Shown: positions 1 through 12,400 of the stretch, one piece after another
Layout of the letters: the number at the start of each line of letters is the position of its first letter
Position numbering within the stretch: the stretch's first letter is position 1
DNA from: Candidatus Gracilibacteria bacterium CG2_30_37_12
GTDB lineage: Bacteria; Patescibacteriota; Gracilibacteria; BD1-5; UBA2023
Assembly: GCA_001873165.1 (NCBI GenBank)
Contig: MNYO01000003.1
Location: forward strand, 1-13,219
Direction: 5' to 3'
DNA length: 13,219 nucleotides
Notes under the pieces: generated by a model
Database searches by the model: none
Told to the model about the DNA's origin: nothing
The model's input: the letters and a program-made list of their open reading frames with translations, nothing else
Translations under genes and position numbers: made by a program

Positions 1-48
1 CTTAAGAGCACGATTGAGATCCATACAAGAAAACATGAGACAAATAGA

Positions 49-88
49 AATATACTACAATGTGACCTTTGTAGTATATTCATTTTTT
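49..88 (+). terminator. Probable intrinsic terminator of an upstream transcript
   Basis: A perfect 12-bp inverted repeat (49-60 with 69-80, arms AATATACTACAA and TTGTAGTATATT) encloses an 8-nt loop. A run of six T (83-88) follows closely on the + strand. This fits a rho-independent terminator reading rightwards, although the stem is AT-rich and therefore weak. No T-run follows on the other side, so it is not symmetric. The gene it would serve must lie left of the window. A TAA at 3-5 (frame 3) or one at 104-106 (frame 2) could be its stop, but I cannot tell which. Confidence 0.5.
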
Positions 89-115
89 GTTTCGGGACAA
101 GTCTAATAAATTCTT

Positions 116-139
116 ATACCCCGCTGCTTGCGGCGTGGG
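116..139. repeat. GC-rich palindromic repeat unit, copy 1
   Basis: This short GC-rich block in AT-rich intergenic DNA starts ATACCCCG, continues with GCTTGC and ends GGCGTGGG, so it can fold as an imperfect hairpin (CCCCGC against GCGG/GTGGG). The same opening words, ATACCCCG then GCTTGC, recur at 215-231 in the larger palindrome downstream. That suggests two copies or relics of one family of interspersed hairpin repeats. Copy number elsewhere in the genome cannot be judged from this window. Confidence 0.45.
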
Positions 140-170
140 ATTCCACTCTTCCTACTCTAACTACTTTTTA

Positions 171-260
171 GAAATTGCCGGTCGTCAAGCGTAGTGTAGC
201 GAGAAATTCGCGTAATACCCCGTTAGCTTGCTACGGGGATAGCGAATTTCAGGCAATTTC
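171..260. repeat. Nested palindromic element upstream of the giant gene
   Basis: Three inverted repeats sit inside one another. The outer arms are GAAATTGCC (171-179) and GGCAATTTC (252-260). The middle arms are GAAATTCGC (203-211) and GCGAATTTC (242-250). The core is CCCCG (218-222) with CGGGG (234-238), extended by TAGC/GCTA (224-227, 230-233). All arms named are perfect. The outer and middle arms resemble each other (GAAATT followed by GCC or CGC). The element could be a small non-autonomous mobile repeat or a structured RNA. No open frame is supported inside it. Confidence 0.6.
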
Positions 261-299
261 CTTTATCGAAATAACTGATATTTTAGTACTAAAAATGTT

Positions 300-327
300 T
301 TGCAAAAATCCCCAAATAGGATAGTAT
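300..327 (+). promoter_or_regulatory. Weak candidate promoter for the giant gene
   Basis: TTGCAA (300-305) and TAGTAT (322-327) are separated by 16 bp and each match the sigma70-type consensus hexamers at four of six positions. They lie about 40 bp ahead of the ATG at 367, downstream of the palindromic repeats. AT-rich DNA yields such matches by chance, so this is only a candidate. A purine-rich stretch GGAAGGGA (328-335) is too far from the ATG (about 31 nt) to act as a normal ribosome binding site, and no Shine-Dalgarno sequence is seen in the usual window. Confidence 0.3.
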
Positions 328-366
328 GGAAGGGAATTTCTCTCGTATCAATATTCTCTCCAATCT

Positions 367-468
367 ATGAATTATTCACGGCTTCAAAAATGGCTTTCCT
401 CCTTTTTGATTTTCTCCATACTTTTCCTCCAGACTTTTGAGGTGCCGATGCTGAGTTCTACCAAGGCA
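367..468 (+). other. Signal peptide of the giant protein
   Basis: The N-terminus carries positive charges (R5, K8), then a hydrophobic core at residues 9-24 (WLSSFLIFSILFLQTF). A polar stretch follows, ending S-T-K-A34 before Gln35, which is a plausible signal peptidase I site. No lipobox cysteine is present, so the protein is predicted to be secreted rather than a lipoprotein. The start is fixed by the in-frame TAG at 322 and the absence of any other ATG, GTG or TTG in between. Confidence 0.8.
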
Positions 469-3400
469 CAAGTACAAACCAGTGCGGATATCGTGTCTTT
501 TATCGTGGATGATATCACCTATACAGGAGTACTCAAGGCGAAGATCCTTCAGTATGCAAAAGATGTACAGGCATATCTTCCGAATACTCGTGTGGTTATA
601 TTTCCCGTTTCCAAAACGACCAATCCTTTTGCGATCGCTTCTATCAACGAGAAGCTTTTCTATGAAGGAGACGGTACAGGACTCTCTAAGCTTGTGGGAA
701 CGATTCTTATCGGAGAAGTACCACTTCCGATAGTACACAAGGACGGAAAAGCCTTTATGAGTGTCTATCCGTATATGGATTTTGATGCGAAGAGTTTTAT
801 CTACAATCAAGTTAAAAATAGTTACGATTATACCACTTCCGTTATGACGAATGAAAAACCAGAAATCTGGCATTCGGTTATCTCGCCAAATACAGGTAAT
901 GGAGCAAAAAACACTGATGAATTGGTGCTTTTTCTCAATAAGACACACGATTTTTACAACAAACAGGGACTCTTTTCAACGGCGAATACTCCAACAGAAC
1001 CACGGGTTTTTTATATGGATACATTCCATGATCAGGAGGCAAGTAGTCCAGATTTCTGGAAATCATACAATCTGTATCTCGATAATATCGAGGATATTTC
1101 CTATAATCGTTTCAATAAATATCTTGCAAAAAAACTCTATGATGCATCACAGAGTTTTTATGGCATTAATAGTGCAACGGTTGTAAATCCAGCGATCAAA
1201 ACTATTCTCGATACGTACAGTGGGTCAACGATGGATATGTCTAAAGCTCCAGATATCACTACTAAAGATATCATAGAGAAATCTGTGAAACAGTTCTTTG
1301 AAGTGTTCAATGCAAAATATATGGGGGATGTCCTTCGATATGTATACAATACGGGACGATATGGTGATGCAAATAATGTTCGAGCGGATAGTGCACCAGT
1401 GGTGATTGCCAAGAAAGATCTTTTTATGAGAACCACTCTAAAAGATACCAATACTGCCATGGAATGAGCGATGGACTTACTTATCAGAACAACTCTTGCA
1501 GAACCATTGAAAATTGTGACATCGTATAAAGTTTCTACTACGAGTTATACAAAAAGTACGGCAACCACAAATCCACCAGCATCTGGACTTTCTGCAACTG
1601 TTGGAACTCGAGTATATAAGAATTATCTTTTTGGTCAGGATGCGAGTGTTATTACCGATGCGAAACAATGTACCATTGTTCGTGGAAGTACTTTGACAGT
1701 AGAATCCAATCATGGGTACGATATACAAACCGCACAATCAGATGTTAATATTCTTCAAGCGGATTTGCCAAGCGGACAATGTTTCCCAGGTGGCGCTCCC
1801 GCAACGCAGTCATTTTGGTGAGGAAATTCCATATTGAATCTGAACCAGAGTCAGATGCAATCCGCGAATCTTATTCTCAAAACTCATGCTTACAAGGGTT
1901 TTGTAAAACCGATTTATGATATTGCTGGATCGAGAGAACTGGATACAACTTCTCCTCTTCATATCGCCACTCCTTTGGATTGTCTCGATAATAATATGCT
2001 TCTTCAACCATACAAAGAACATGTGGGGACTATTGATGGTGGAACTTGGGTATATTGGCCAACGGAAAAAAGTGGACAGGATTTTAGTTGTATTACAACA
2101 CACCAGACTCTTACACCGTATGCAGATTATTATACATACAAAAATAATCTCCCCTCTGAATCTTGTACTATTTCCAAACTCGAATTGGACGGAGTTATCG
2201 TAAAACAATCGGGAAGTTTTTGTACAGAGAAAACAGAAGTGATAAACTATGAGAAAGTTTACAGCTTCAAAACATTATCGGGATCTATTATAGAGCACAA
2301 ATCTCCAACCGATGAAGAGTATGGAATAGAATTGGGAAATCTTATGACCCCATCACTTGCTTCTGATCGTGAGAGATACGTGGATTATCTCGATAAAAAT
2401 ATACAATACCAAAAAATTACATATCCAAACTTTTTTCGAATTACCTTGAGCGGATCAGAGCTCAATTATCCGAGTGCTGGACAGAAAATAAAAACTCTTT
2501 TGGATACAAAAACTACCGAAATTAAAACTCTCGGTGGAACTCTTGATCTCTATCAGATACTCAGTGCTGATCCAAAAGCGCTCAACGCAGTCATCGAAAG
2601 TGTGATCTGGAATAATATGCGAAATGCAACACTCAAATATTCTAGCACTTTGGAGCGAAGTCTGAATATCGATGGTGAACAAAAAATCACTGCGAATAAT
2701 CAGAAAAATGATTATGAAATTGCGTATCTCGGAGCGCCTGGTGATGCAAAAAATATGTATTTGAAAGTTGATCCAGAGGAAAAATCTCCGATTCCTGCAT
2801 CGGTAGCAGCCGTTATGGACCAAGTGAATAATTACTATGGACTTATCGATGGAAGTAATATTGCTAATGTGGGAAATACTGCAACACAGTTTAAGTGCGG
2901 ACCACCAACAGGAGTACCTCTTTGGGAATGGTTGCCAGCGATATTTTGTTGGATTGGAACTATTCTTCCTCCGACGATCAGTGCAGGAAGTTGTGGTGGT
3001 ACGAGTGGAAAAACAGCTGGAGCAACCAATACAGCGTCAAGTGTTTTTGCGACGCCAGCAAATGCTCTCGATCTCAATGGAAATGGAATTCTCGATGGAA
3101 ATGAAATCATCGGAAGTGGAGAACTAAAGTTTCGTAATCCTAATAAAGTTTTCGGATATGGAGAAACTATTCCGCTCGATACAGAACTCACGAAGAATGG
3201 ACAGATTATAACGATCGATAGCTTCAATATCGTCTCTTTTGATATCAAAAAACTTACTCTTCCGTCTCCAGATGGTATCGCTCCAGTAAAAGTTATTTAT
3301 GATCGAGCGGGAGATATTAATCTTTCCAATATCGATAATATTACGCCATATATAAACTTTCAACGAATGGAAATTCGTGCACAAAACGGTATGGCAAGCT

Positions 3401-6400
3401 ATCTTTTCTCTACGAAAAATAGCGATATTGATGTGACCTTCGACGCACATATTTTGACAAAAGATCGGTATGGAAATGCGGTAGTTAATAAAACATCTTT
3501 GCCAGTAATGTTCTCGGTTCGATCCGAACGAATTGCCGTACAGAGTAAAACAAAAAATGGAACTGCACCATTTTCCGTCAGTTCGGTTGTTGATGCAGGA
3601 AATTCGAATGGGATTCTCTTTAATTTGACGAAAACCAATCAAAATCAGGTAGCACTTTCTACCAATCTTCCTTATACACTTCGAGTGTATGACGATATCA
3701 CGAATGCACTGATTCGAGGTCCGATCAATGTAGTAAATAGTGATTATCTGTTCCGTGACCAAACTCTTCTTTCTACTTCAGGAATCTACCGTTTCGAATT
3801 TATCGACCAGAAAGGAATTAAGGGATTTGCAACTGTGACAGTTCTACCAGCACTACCGACCAAGATAGAAGTCACTCCTGCTTCCAATATGTTTATCGCA
3901 GGAGAAAAAACAACAGTTCTTGTGCGAGTACTGGATTCTTTTCGAAATGTCGCTCAGTGAGAGGCTTATAAGCTCGATGGAACGATTTCTGGAGGAGGAG
4001 AATTTCTCGATGCCGATGGGAAAAAGCTCGGAGGAACGACGTCCAAGAATATCGTGCAAGGATATACGAGTTTTGATATTACTAATGCGAGTCCTAGTAA
4101 CGCGATGAATCTTTCATTTCGTATCGATAGTGCGAATATTGCTTCGAGCACTGTTACTCTCCAATCTATAGATTTTGCAAAGATTTCTCTTGAGGTCGAT
4201 AATCGTAATAAGATTGTGGCAGGGAAGGAACCACATGCGGTGCGCGTAAAAGTTCTCGATAGAAATAATCAAATTTTAAGTGGTTATAATGGGATTATTT
4301 CTCTTGATTTCCCGAAACTTTCTGGAACTATCAGTACTCCACTTCTTCATATCACCAATGGACTTTCCGATACGGGTACGCTTCTAACACCTGCATTTGT
4401 GGCAGAAAAGAATCTGCATATACAGGCACAGATTCCAGGTATTTCTACGATTGAAGGAGATGTTATAACCGTTCTTCCAGATGTTCCGATGAATTTTGCA
4501 TTTCTCAAAACGGATGATCGTATCGAAGCAAAAGTTGGAAACCTCGATAATACCCGAGCGACACTCTATGATCGGTATGGAAATGTTACATACAATACAA
4601 CGGGTTATAAACTCACCGTGAGTCTTCCGATAGAATCACAGAAATATGCCATACTTCCACAAACGGTATTCTCATTTGTCGATGGGATTTTGAATTTCAA
4701 TATCGAGGCAACGGCTCTTCCTGGGAAAGCGTACATTTTAGGAACAGTGAGTCCAGGACTCGAAACAAATAGTTTTACTATTACCGATAAGTCTACTCAA
4801 ACACTTACTGTAACAGGTATTTCCAATAATTTTACTATTCTTGATACCTACTATCTTTTCAATAAATCGAAACTTGATACGATGCGTTATGATGCGCAAT
4901 ATAGTGTGCTTCTTGGGGGGAATTATGGAGATGTGACACAACAAGCGTATCTCGGAGGAGAGATACTTTTTAATCATGATTCTAAATCACTTGCGGTAAC
5001 AACCCTTCTCAATAATCCATGGAAAGATCCAGGATTATTTGGATTTACTCCAGCAGGGAAATATACATATTCTAGTAAGGTAGATGATACACAATCTCTT
5101 CAGTCTACTATTTCTGACAACGGAGACAAAAGTTATATTGCATTCTATGATTCGTATCGAAAAGAATATATTGCCCGTACTTGGCTCAATATAGATCCTG
5201 CTACGACGAGTTTTATCCCGTGTACGAGTTCAGGAACTGATATCTCCAATTGTGCGATCGATCCGAAGACGACCGTTCTTATGAAAGGTTTCAATGGAAA
5301 TACGACTATTGCAGAAAATGGAGGATTGACACTTCTTTCCACGAACAAAATTCCACTTCTTCGAATTCATCCAAATGGACGAATGGAACGATACCCTGGA
5401 ATAGAATTTGCTCTTGATGACACTATTACTTCGAATCTTCTCGGTATCAAACTTCTCTCTAATGGTGCACAAGTCGGATATGTTGGTATAAAATTTGCAA
5501 CCGACTCTCTGAATATTATATCTTCTGCATGACTTTCTTCGGCACTTGTAACGAATAAAGATCAGATGGTTATCGAATCACTTTCGAGTCGATATAGTTC
5601 GTACAAAACCTACCTTGGAGTTTCTTCGGCAGGATCACAGGGGGTGATGTTTGCATTCAAGAATCCGAGTACCAATGAGATTGGAAATATCGATTCTGCG
5701 TATATTTCCAATAATCAATCGATTGGACTGGAACAGTATCCAAAAGTGACTGGTATCGGATGGGAAAATGCGAATCGTATGATTCTCGAAACTTCCGCAG
5801 GGACGACCATAGGAAATGCGACAAAAATGTATCAAACCTTCTCGACTATCACTCTCGGGGATGCAGTTTCTCATTTTCCAAAAGTTGTGACGGCAAGTAA
5901 TTTCGATCAGACTATCGGGACACAGATTTCGAGCGGAAATGGAGAACAGATTGAATCATACCAAAAAATCGATGTAAACGGAGATGGAGTTCCAGACCTT
6001 GTTATATTTTATGAAAGTGGAAAGATACAACTTCTTATAAATTATAGTGGATCTTTCAAAGACATGGGATTTCTCGCCTATGTTTCGGATGGTGGAAAAT
6101 GACGTAAATGAGTGGGGGATTTCTTCGGTGACAAGTACGATGATATCGTACTCACCAATGCACAATGAAAACCCATTATTCTCGATAATGTGCTCTGAAA
6201 ATTTACACGGACCGACCCTATTATTGTGAGTGAAACCGGTGCGACAGATAGTATTCATGGACTCGTGCAACAGCTCGAAGTATTTGATATGGATGCAGAC
6301 GGTAAATCCGATATTGTTATATTGGATGATAGCGGAGAGCTCAATATCCTTTATGGAACCGTGCGTATCATAGCTGGAAAAGAGGAACATATTTTCGTCA

Positions 6401-9400
6401 AGAAATTGATAGAATCAGGATTTGGAATGCGACTTTCTACTGCGGTTCGTAATGATGGTGGAGCTTTTTCCTATATAGGATTGACTTCCAATCTGAATAT
6501 GACAGGAGTAAGTACGAACGTATCAGCAAGTGGAGTAAATCAAGGTTTGATCGATAATTTGATTTATTATATATACAATTATCGGTCAGCTTCTGCAACT
6601 CAGAATTCACAAATTACTCCAGCAGTAGCAGGAATGATTGCTACTGCAGGGAATCTTGCAGGTTCTGGGAATTTTGATACTAGTGCTTTATCGACAACAG
6701 CAAATGCGGGAAGTAATCGGACATTTATTCGATCGCCTTTCGCTGAAGGAAAAGGATTAAAAGTAGAAAAATCCTATAAAATCATGACGAATGAAGTACG
6801 TGATACGATGCAAACAGGTGATAAAATCCGAGTCGAAATCGTACTGACCAATACTACCAATAAGGCTTTTCAGGATGCGGCATATCTTGATTCTAATGAC
6901 CGAAAACTCTTCTTCCCAGAGCAGAGTGGTGTATATACTACGGTGAGTAATAATGGGGCAGAGCAACAACATCCACTCAAATATCTGACCGCAGGAGAGT
7001 TCGATTACGGGTTTGATTTTGCGACTATTGCTCCAGGCGAAGTTATCCGTATTCAGTATCTCGTAACCGCGACTCCTACCGCCTTTGGAAAGATGACCGT
7101 TGGACTTCTAGAAAAAGGTGAAGCAGGAGACGATATCTATGGAGATATCGGTCTTTCACCCAATAATATCTGTGGAGGAACGATGGATATGTGGCGATCA
7201 GTTCCGCCGTATCCGCGAAGCTATCAGAAAGGAACTAAAACATTTGTGGATAATTCTATTCTCCCTGATTCGCTCGCACAAAATGCCATCGATCTCAATA
7301 AAAATGGTATCCCAGATTATATTGATGCTCTTATCGCAAGTGGCAAAGGAGATCCGACTCTTCTCAAAAACTATGCCAATACACAACTCAATCAGTATAC
7401 AACCAATGCTCTTGCGAATAGTGTTCCGAAAAATTCAAAAGTGGTTGCTTATAACGCAAGTAATCATAGTATAGAAATAGGTGGACTGAGTTCCGGAAAT
7501 ATCGAAGTAATTAATGGACAAATCGATGAAGTAGTGAAATGACTCGGTTGTGGATTTGGAGGAGGATCATGCTTCTCAATGCCGATGAATTGGGCACCTC
7601 TTGCTCCGGGAACTACCCCAAGCATTATGGGATTTCCACTCGGATCTATGGCTCCAAGTACGGGATTGCCAATATTTTCTGGACTCACGGGATTTCCACT
7701 CTATGGTCCATGGTGATGTATTGCAATTCCAGCAGTATGGCCAATATCTCCAATTGGTTATGAAAATACCTGTGGAAGTAATTCTCCGAATGCAGGAGGA
7801 GAGCTTGGTACCTCAAGTACAGCAAATTTCTTTCGACTGTATGTTACTCCCACTATTACTGGTGCTATTGGTATAGCAGCATGTTTTGGAGGAAATTCCT
7901 GACAGGTTGGAAAACTTCCTCCACAGGGGGCTTCTCCACTTATTCCAGGTGGGAATTGTATCGTGGCAGCGCAACCACTCTCGAGTTGTAAAAATAATGG
8001 GACTGATGGAAATGCTGGATATCTCGGTCTCGGGATGAATACCAATAATCCTTCGGTGAACGCAAATGCCTGTATAAAAGCAACGGATAATACTATTCTC
8101 CTTCCAGAAGATAGGAAAAATATCATCGGGTATGTTGCTGGGGACAATGCGCATCTTCCAGAAATCAGCGCAAGTATGGCGCGTGGGACGCTTTCGAATC
8201 TCTCAGCTGGACCATTGATTGGTATCGGACAGAGTGCTGGTGGAGCATCAGATTTTGAAGTTTCTCTCGATCCCGCAGGACTTACGAGTTTCGATTTCGG
8301 AAATATTATCAAGGTTAAAAACTCTCGTGTGGCGGCATTTCCAGATTTTCTGATGGATTGGGCAACGAGACAGTTAGAGGAAATAGTGAATAAACTTACG
8401 AGTCTTCCGACCCTCTATGTGATATTTCCAGATTTTTCTGGTTTGGATCTCAAGGATTATAAGAATTTCCCAGATGCTTTTTCATCTGGAGCAACAAATG
8501 ACAATAAAGATCATTCTGCATCAATGATATCTCAATCTCAGACTACCAATAGTACTCTACAATCTACAAAAACCGATTACAATTCTTTTGTTAATAAAAA
8601 TGCGGATACTATTAATTCTGCCGGAAAAAACATTTCTTGAGTGAAAGCAACTTATGAATTTATGTCGCAACTTCCTCTCATAAAACTTCAAACGGAGATG
8701 GTGGATATAGCGATACCACTTATTTCCATCGAAGAAATTGACAAAGGAATCAAGAGTGCAGAATTGACTCAGAAACAGTGGAGCGGAGAACTTGCGGATA
8801 AACAAGACAAATGGTCGAAACTCGGAACTGCAAGTGGAGCTGATAAGCAAGCGATTGTCCGAACGGAGAGTCTTATCGGAACGCTCCAGGAAAATATCAA
8901 TATTATGAAGGAATACAAGAGGTTTCCTGAAAAACTTCAAAAGTATTTGACTTGGAAAGAACGATATGCGAGTCAATTGCTCTGTAATGTCGAAGCGATA
9001 GAATTTATGATGGGAGGTTGGATTAGTGATAATGGAAAACGCTTCCGTACTTGGGTAGAGCTTTATATTTTGATCAAAGCCATTCTCAAATCTTGGCAGA
9101 TGATTGTAGATCTCTTCTATGGATATGAGGCAGAATGTAGCGTGTGTCGTAATGAACGATATGACTTGAAACATTTTATGATGAAACTGATTTCTGCGAT
9201 TATTCCACAGATTCCGATTATTCAGTTTCCAAAGTGGCCAGATATTTGGGTGGATTTGCATAACATCCGCGGGGGACTTCGTATTCTTATGCCTGAATAT
9301 CATTTTAATTTTGTTCCACTGATTCTTCCGACACTTCCACGACTCTCGTTGCCAAATGTTCCGACTCTCGGTATAGGGCTTCCATTTCTTCCACTTCTTC

Positions 9401-12400
9401 CACGACTTCCGGGACTTCCAAATCTTCCTGATTTACCAAGTTTGCCGAATGTGAAACTTCCCGATCTCCCACCACCACCGACTATCCCGAAACTTTTCGG
9501 AGGTATCGCTGCAGTGCTCGATATATTTAAGATTGTTGCGAAGATTCTCTGTATTATGCGCATCAATCCATTTGTGCCAGAATGGCGAGCAGGGGATCAG
9601 ATCGCTCAGATTACCGAACGACAAGGAACTATGCCATGACTTGATTTTCTCAATGTGGAATTTCCAAATTTCCCACTTTCTTTTATCGATGCTATTAAAA
9701 TTGGAAGTTTTGTGAATCTCGAATTTGATACGGACTTTATCGTGGCGATGTCAAAAGTAACGCTTAATCCGATCAATCAGTTTAGTAATGATCTGTCAAC
9801 GGTTGGGTCTATTGTTGTACCAGATGTCAATCTTCAGAATACTGCCCCAAGTCACATAGAAGTACCCGTTGGTGCTCCTCATGGGTATGTTCCTGCTACG
9901 GGAAAACGAAAAGCAACAAGAGACGAAACGATGGCATTTCTCCTCCGAAAACTCTCTTTTGACGTGCTTCATAATTTTGTGGCACTCAACCAATATATGG
10001 AGAAACATTCTCGAGAAGAAGTGACCGTACAAGGACTCAAAGATATATTGACCGAGAATATACAGACTATTCGGGGACTTCATGACCAAAAAGCTCTTGC
10101 AATCGCCGATACGCTTCAAAAGGCAGTTTCATATAAAGGAGATACAGAAACGAAATTCATAGAAGATTTGCAATCTCAGAATACAGAAAAATTCCGACTT
10201 CTGAAAGATTATATAAAAGGAGAAGAAACAGAAGCAACAAAACTTAAAACCGAGATGGATACGATTCTTCGAACAGGTACGATGATCAAGGAAACTACCC
10301 CATCCATCTTGTTAATTGGAGGGGAAAATATCAAAGCATTATCTCTTTCTACAGATAATGGGCTTGGAGATGAGATGAAGCAAAAGATTCTTGCTACCAA
10401 TGATAAAATTATTCCAAGTATGGAACGAATCAAAAATGGTGGAAAAGATACGGAAATTCAAGAAATTCAAGATATTGGAAAGACTCTTGTTTCTGGGATA
10501 GAAGAGAATCTCACTACTTTTGCTCGTGATACCAAGAGAAATGATTCGATTCATACTCTTGCGTATGCAGAAAGTACGAATTCACTTCTTGCTCTTAATA
10601 CTCCGAGTACTACTTCTACGACTACTACTACTACTCCAACAACCACTAACAATCCTCCGTCTACTACTACGGCAAGTTACCAGTATCAAGGTATTTATAT
10701 TCTCGATCAGAACAATAATCAGACACGACTTTTTAATTATATCGATCTCGTAGATGGGAAAGAATCAGTCGTATATATTGATGCAAATAAAAATGGAAAT
10801 AATGACATTGTGTATCGAATGGATAACAGTCTCTATCTGAAACAAAATCTCCTCTCAACTCCACCTTCTTCGCATATCTCTGATTCACCAAAAGTAGTTG
10901 CTTGGCAAGATTTTCTATCGACTGTTTCCGATAATAATACCACAAAAATACTCGCTGCACCGAATCATTTTGAGGAAACTTTTGTAGCATCCAATGAGAT
11001 CAACTTCTCGTTCCAGCCAGCAAATCTCGTTTCGGATAATGTATTTCGATTTGAATACTATGATTATATCGATCGTTTTGACCGAATAAATGCTGGAGAA
11101 AATTCTCTGACTATTTCCCCAAAAACCGCTATTCATAAAGTAGATCTCATTCCTGATCTTTCGGCTGAAACGGTTATGGATACAGCTCATGTGGGATTTG
11201 TAGGACGTAATAATATTGCTTCCTTTGGTCGTGCCTCTGGGCAAGCAACCGTCACTATGAACACGTACCAATATATCACGCCAGATACCAATGGTACGAA
11301 TCCTATTATCATCGCGGAACGACGAACGGTATATACCGATGCTGGTGGAGCGACTATTGATTATATGCGAGATGGAGAAACTACTCTTCAGACGCTTTCT
11401 ATCGCCAAAAATACCAATTATGAATTCCTCAAGAATGCAAAAATCTGGATGAAGAGCGGAAAACTGTATCTCTTTAAATCTGCACAAGAACAAAAAACTC
11501 TTAATATCGACACGCTTTATGGTATGCCGATACTTCCTGGAACTCAGGTAGAACTTACAGGAAATAGTTTTGTGGCATTCTCCTATTTTGATGGAGGTTC
11601 TATGCGTTTGGATGGTCCTGGAACATATCAGTATCTCGCACTTGGAAAGAAATCCGAGAAATACAATGTATCGCTTTCGGCTCCGAACGATTGGTATTAT
11701 GCACGCATTTCCTCAGTAGAAAAAGATGTACAAAGTACGACTGTTTCACTCAATCTCCTTTCTCCTCAACGACAAGCTGACACGGAAGGTCCGCTCATTA
11801 CCTATGGCGATGTGATTAAAGTACCAGTGTACCAGAAACAGATTTTGAGTCTCAAAACTTATATAGAAGATATCTCCTGAGTAGATAGTGTCTGGATCGA
11901 TTCGGATCTCACGCAAGATACCAACGGAGATGAGGATATGACCAATGATGTAGATAGTATTACACCAAATTCACCCTATGGAATCAAGCAGGGAAATACG
12001 ATTTATGACCTAGAAATTGGACCATTTGATACGCTCTTTACGAAGAAGATTCGACTCTTCGCAAAAGATGGAAATGGAAATATTTCTTCGAAAAATTTAA
12101 TTCTTACAGTGTATCCACCAGTTCCGGAAATAGGATCTCTTTCTGGAAGTATCATTTCTGGAAATTTGAGTGAAGTTCTCCCTAGTGAACCTATTGATAT
12201 ATTTCGACTCAGAAGTGGAAATCTTACTCGAATAGAGCCAACCACGCCAGATATGGCAAAAACTATACATGACGGAACATTTGCGTTAACAGGAAATGGT
12301 GCAAGTGGAATTGTGCTCACTCAATCCGGTAGACATATCGCTACCATTGATGAACGAACGGGGAAAATCGCATTGGAAGATACATCGTTTCATATAACGG

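Noticed and set aside
1..170. Frame 1 stretch with a C-D-L-C motif, as a possible zinc-finger C-terminus of an upstream gene
   Set aside because: It runs through the terminator-like hairpin and the GC-rich repeat, and has no other gene-like features.
10600..10671. ACT-rich tract as a microsatellite of independent interest
   Set aside because: It is in frame and explained as a Thr-rich linker. The pure run is only five triplets.
376..11493. Long minus-strand open frames, such as those at 376-948, 8557-9303 and 10915-11493
   Set aside because: They lie wholly opposite the giant gene. Their translations are rich in Ile, Arg, Ser and Cys without domain patterns, as expected for antisense shadows of this codon usage.
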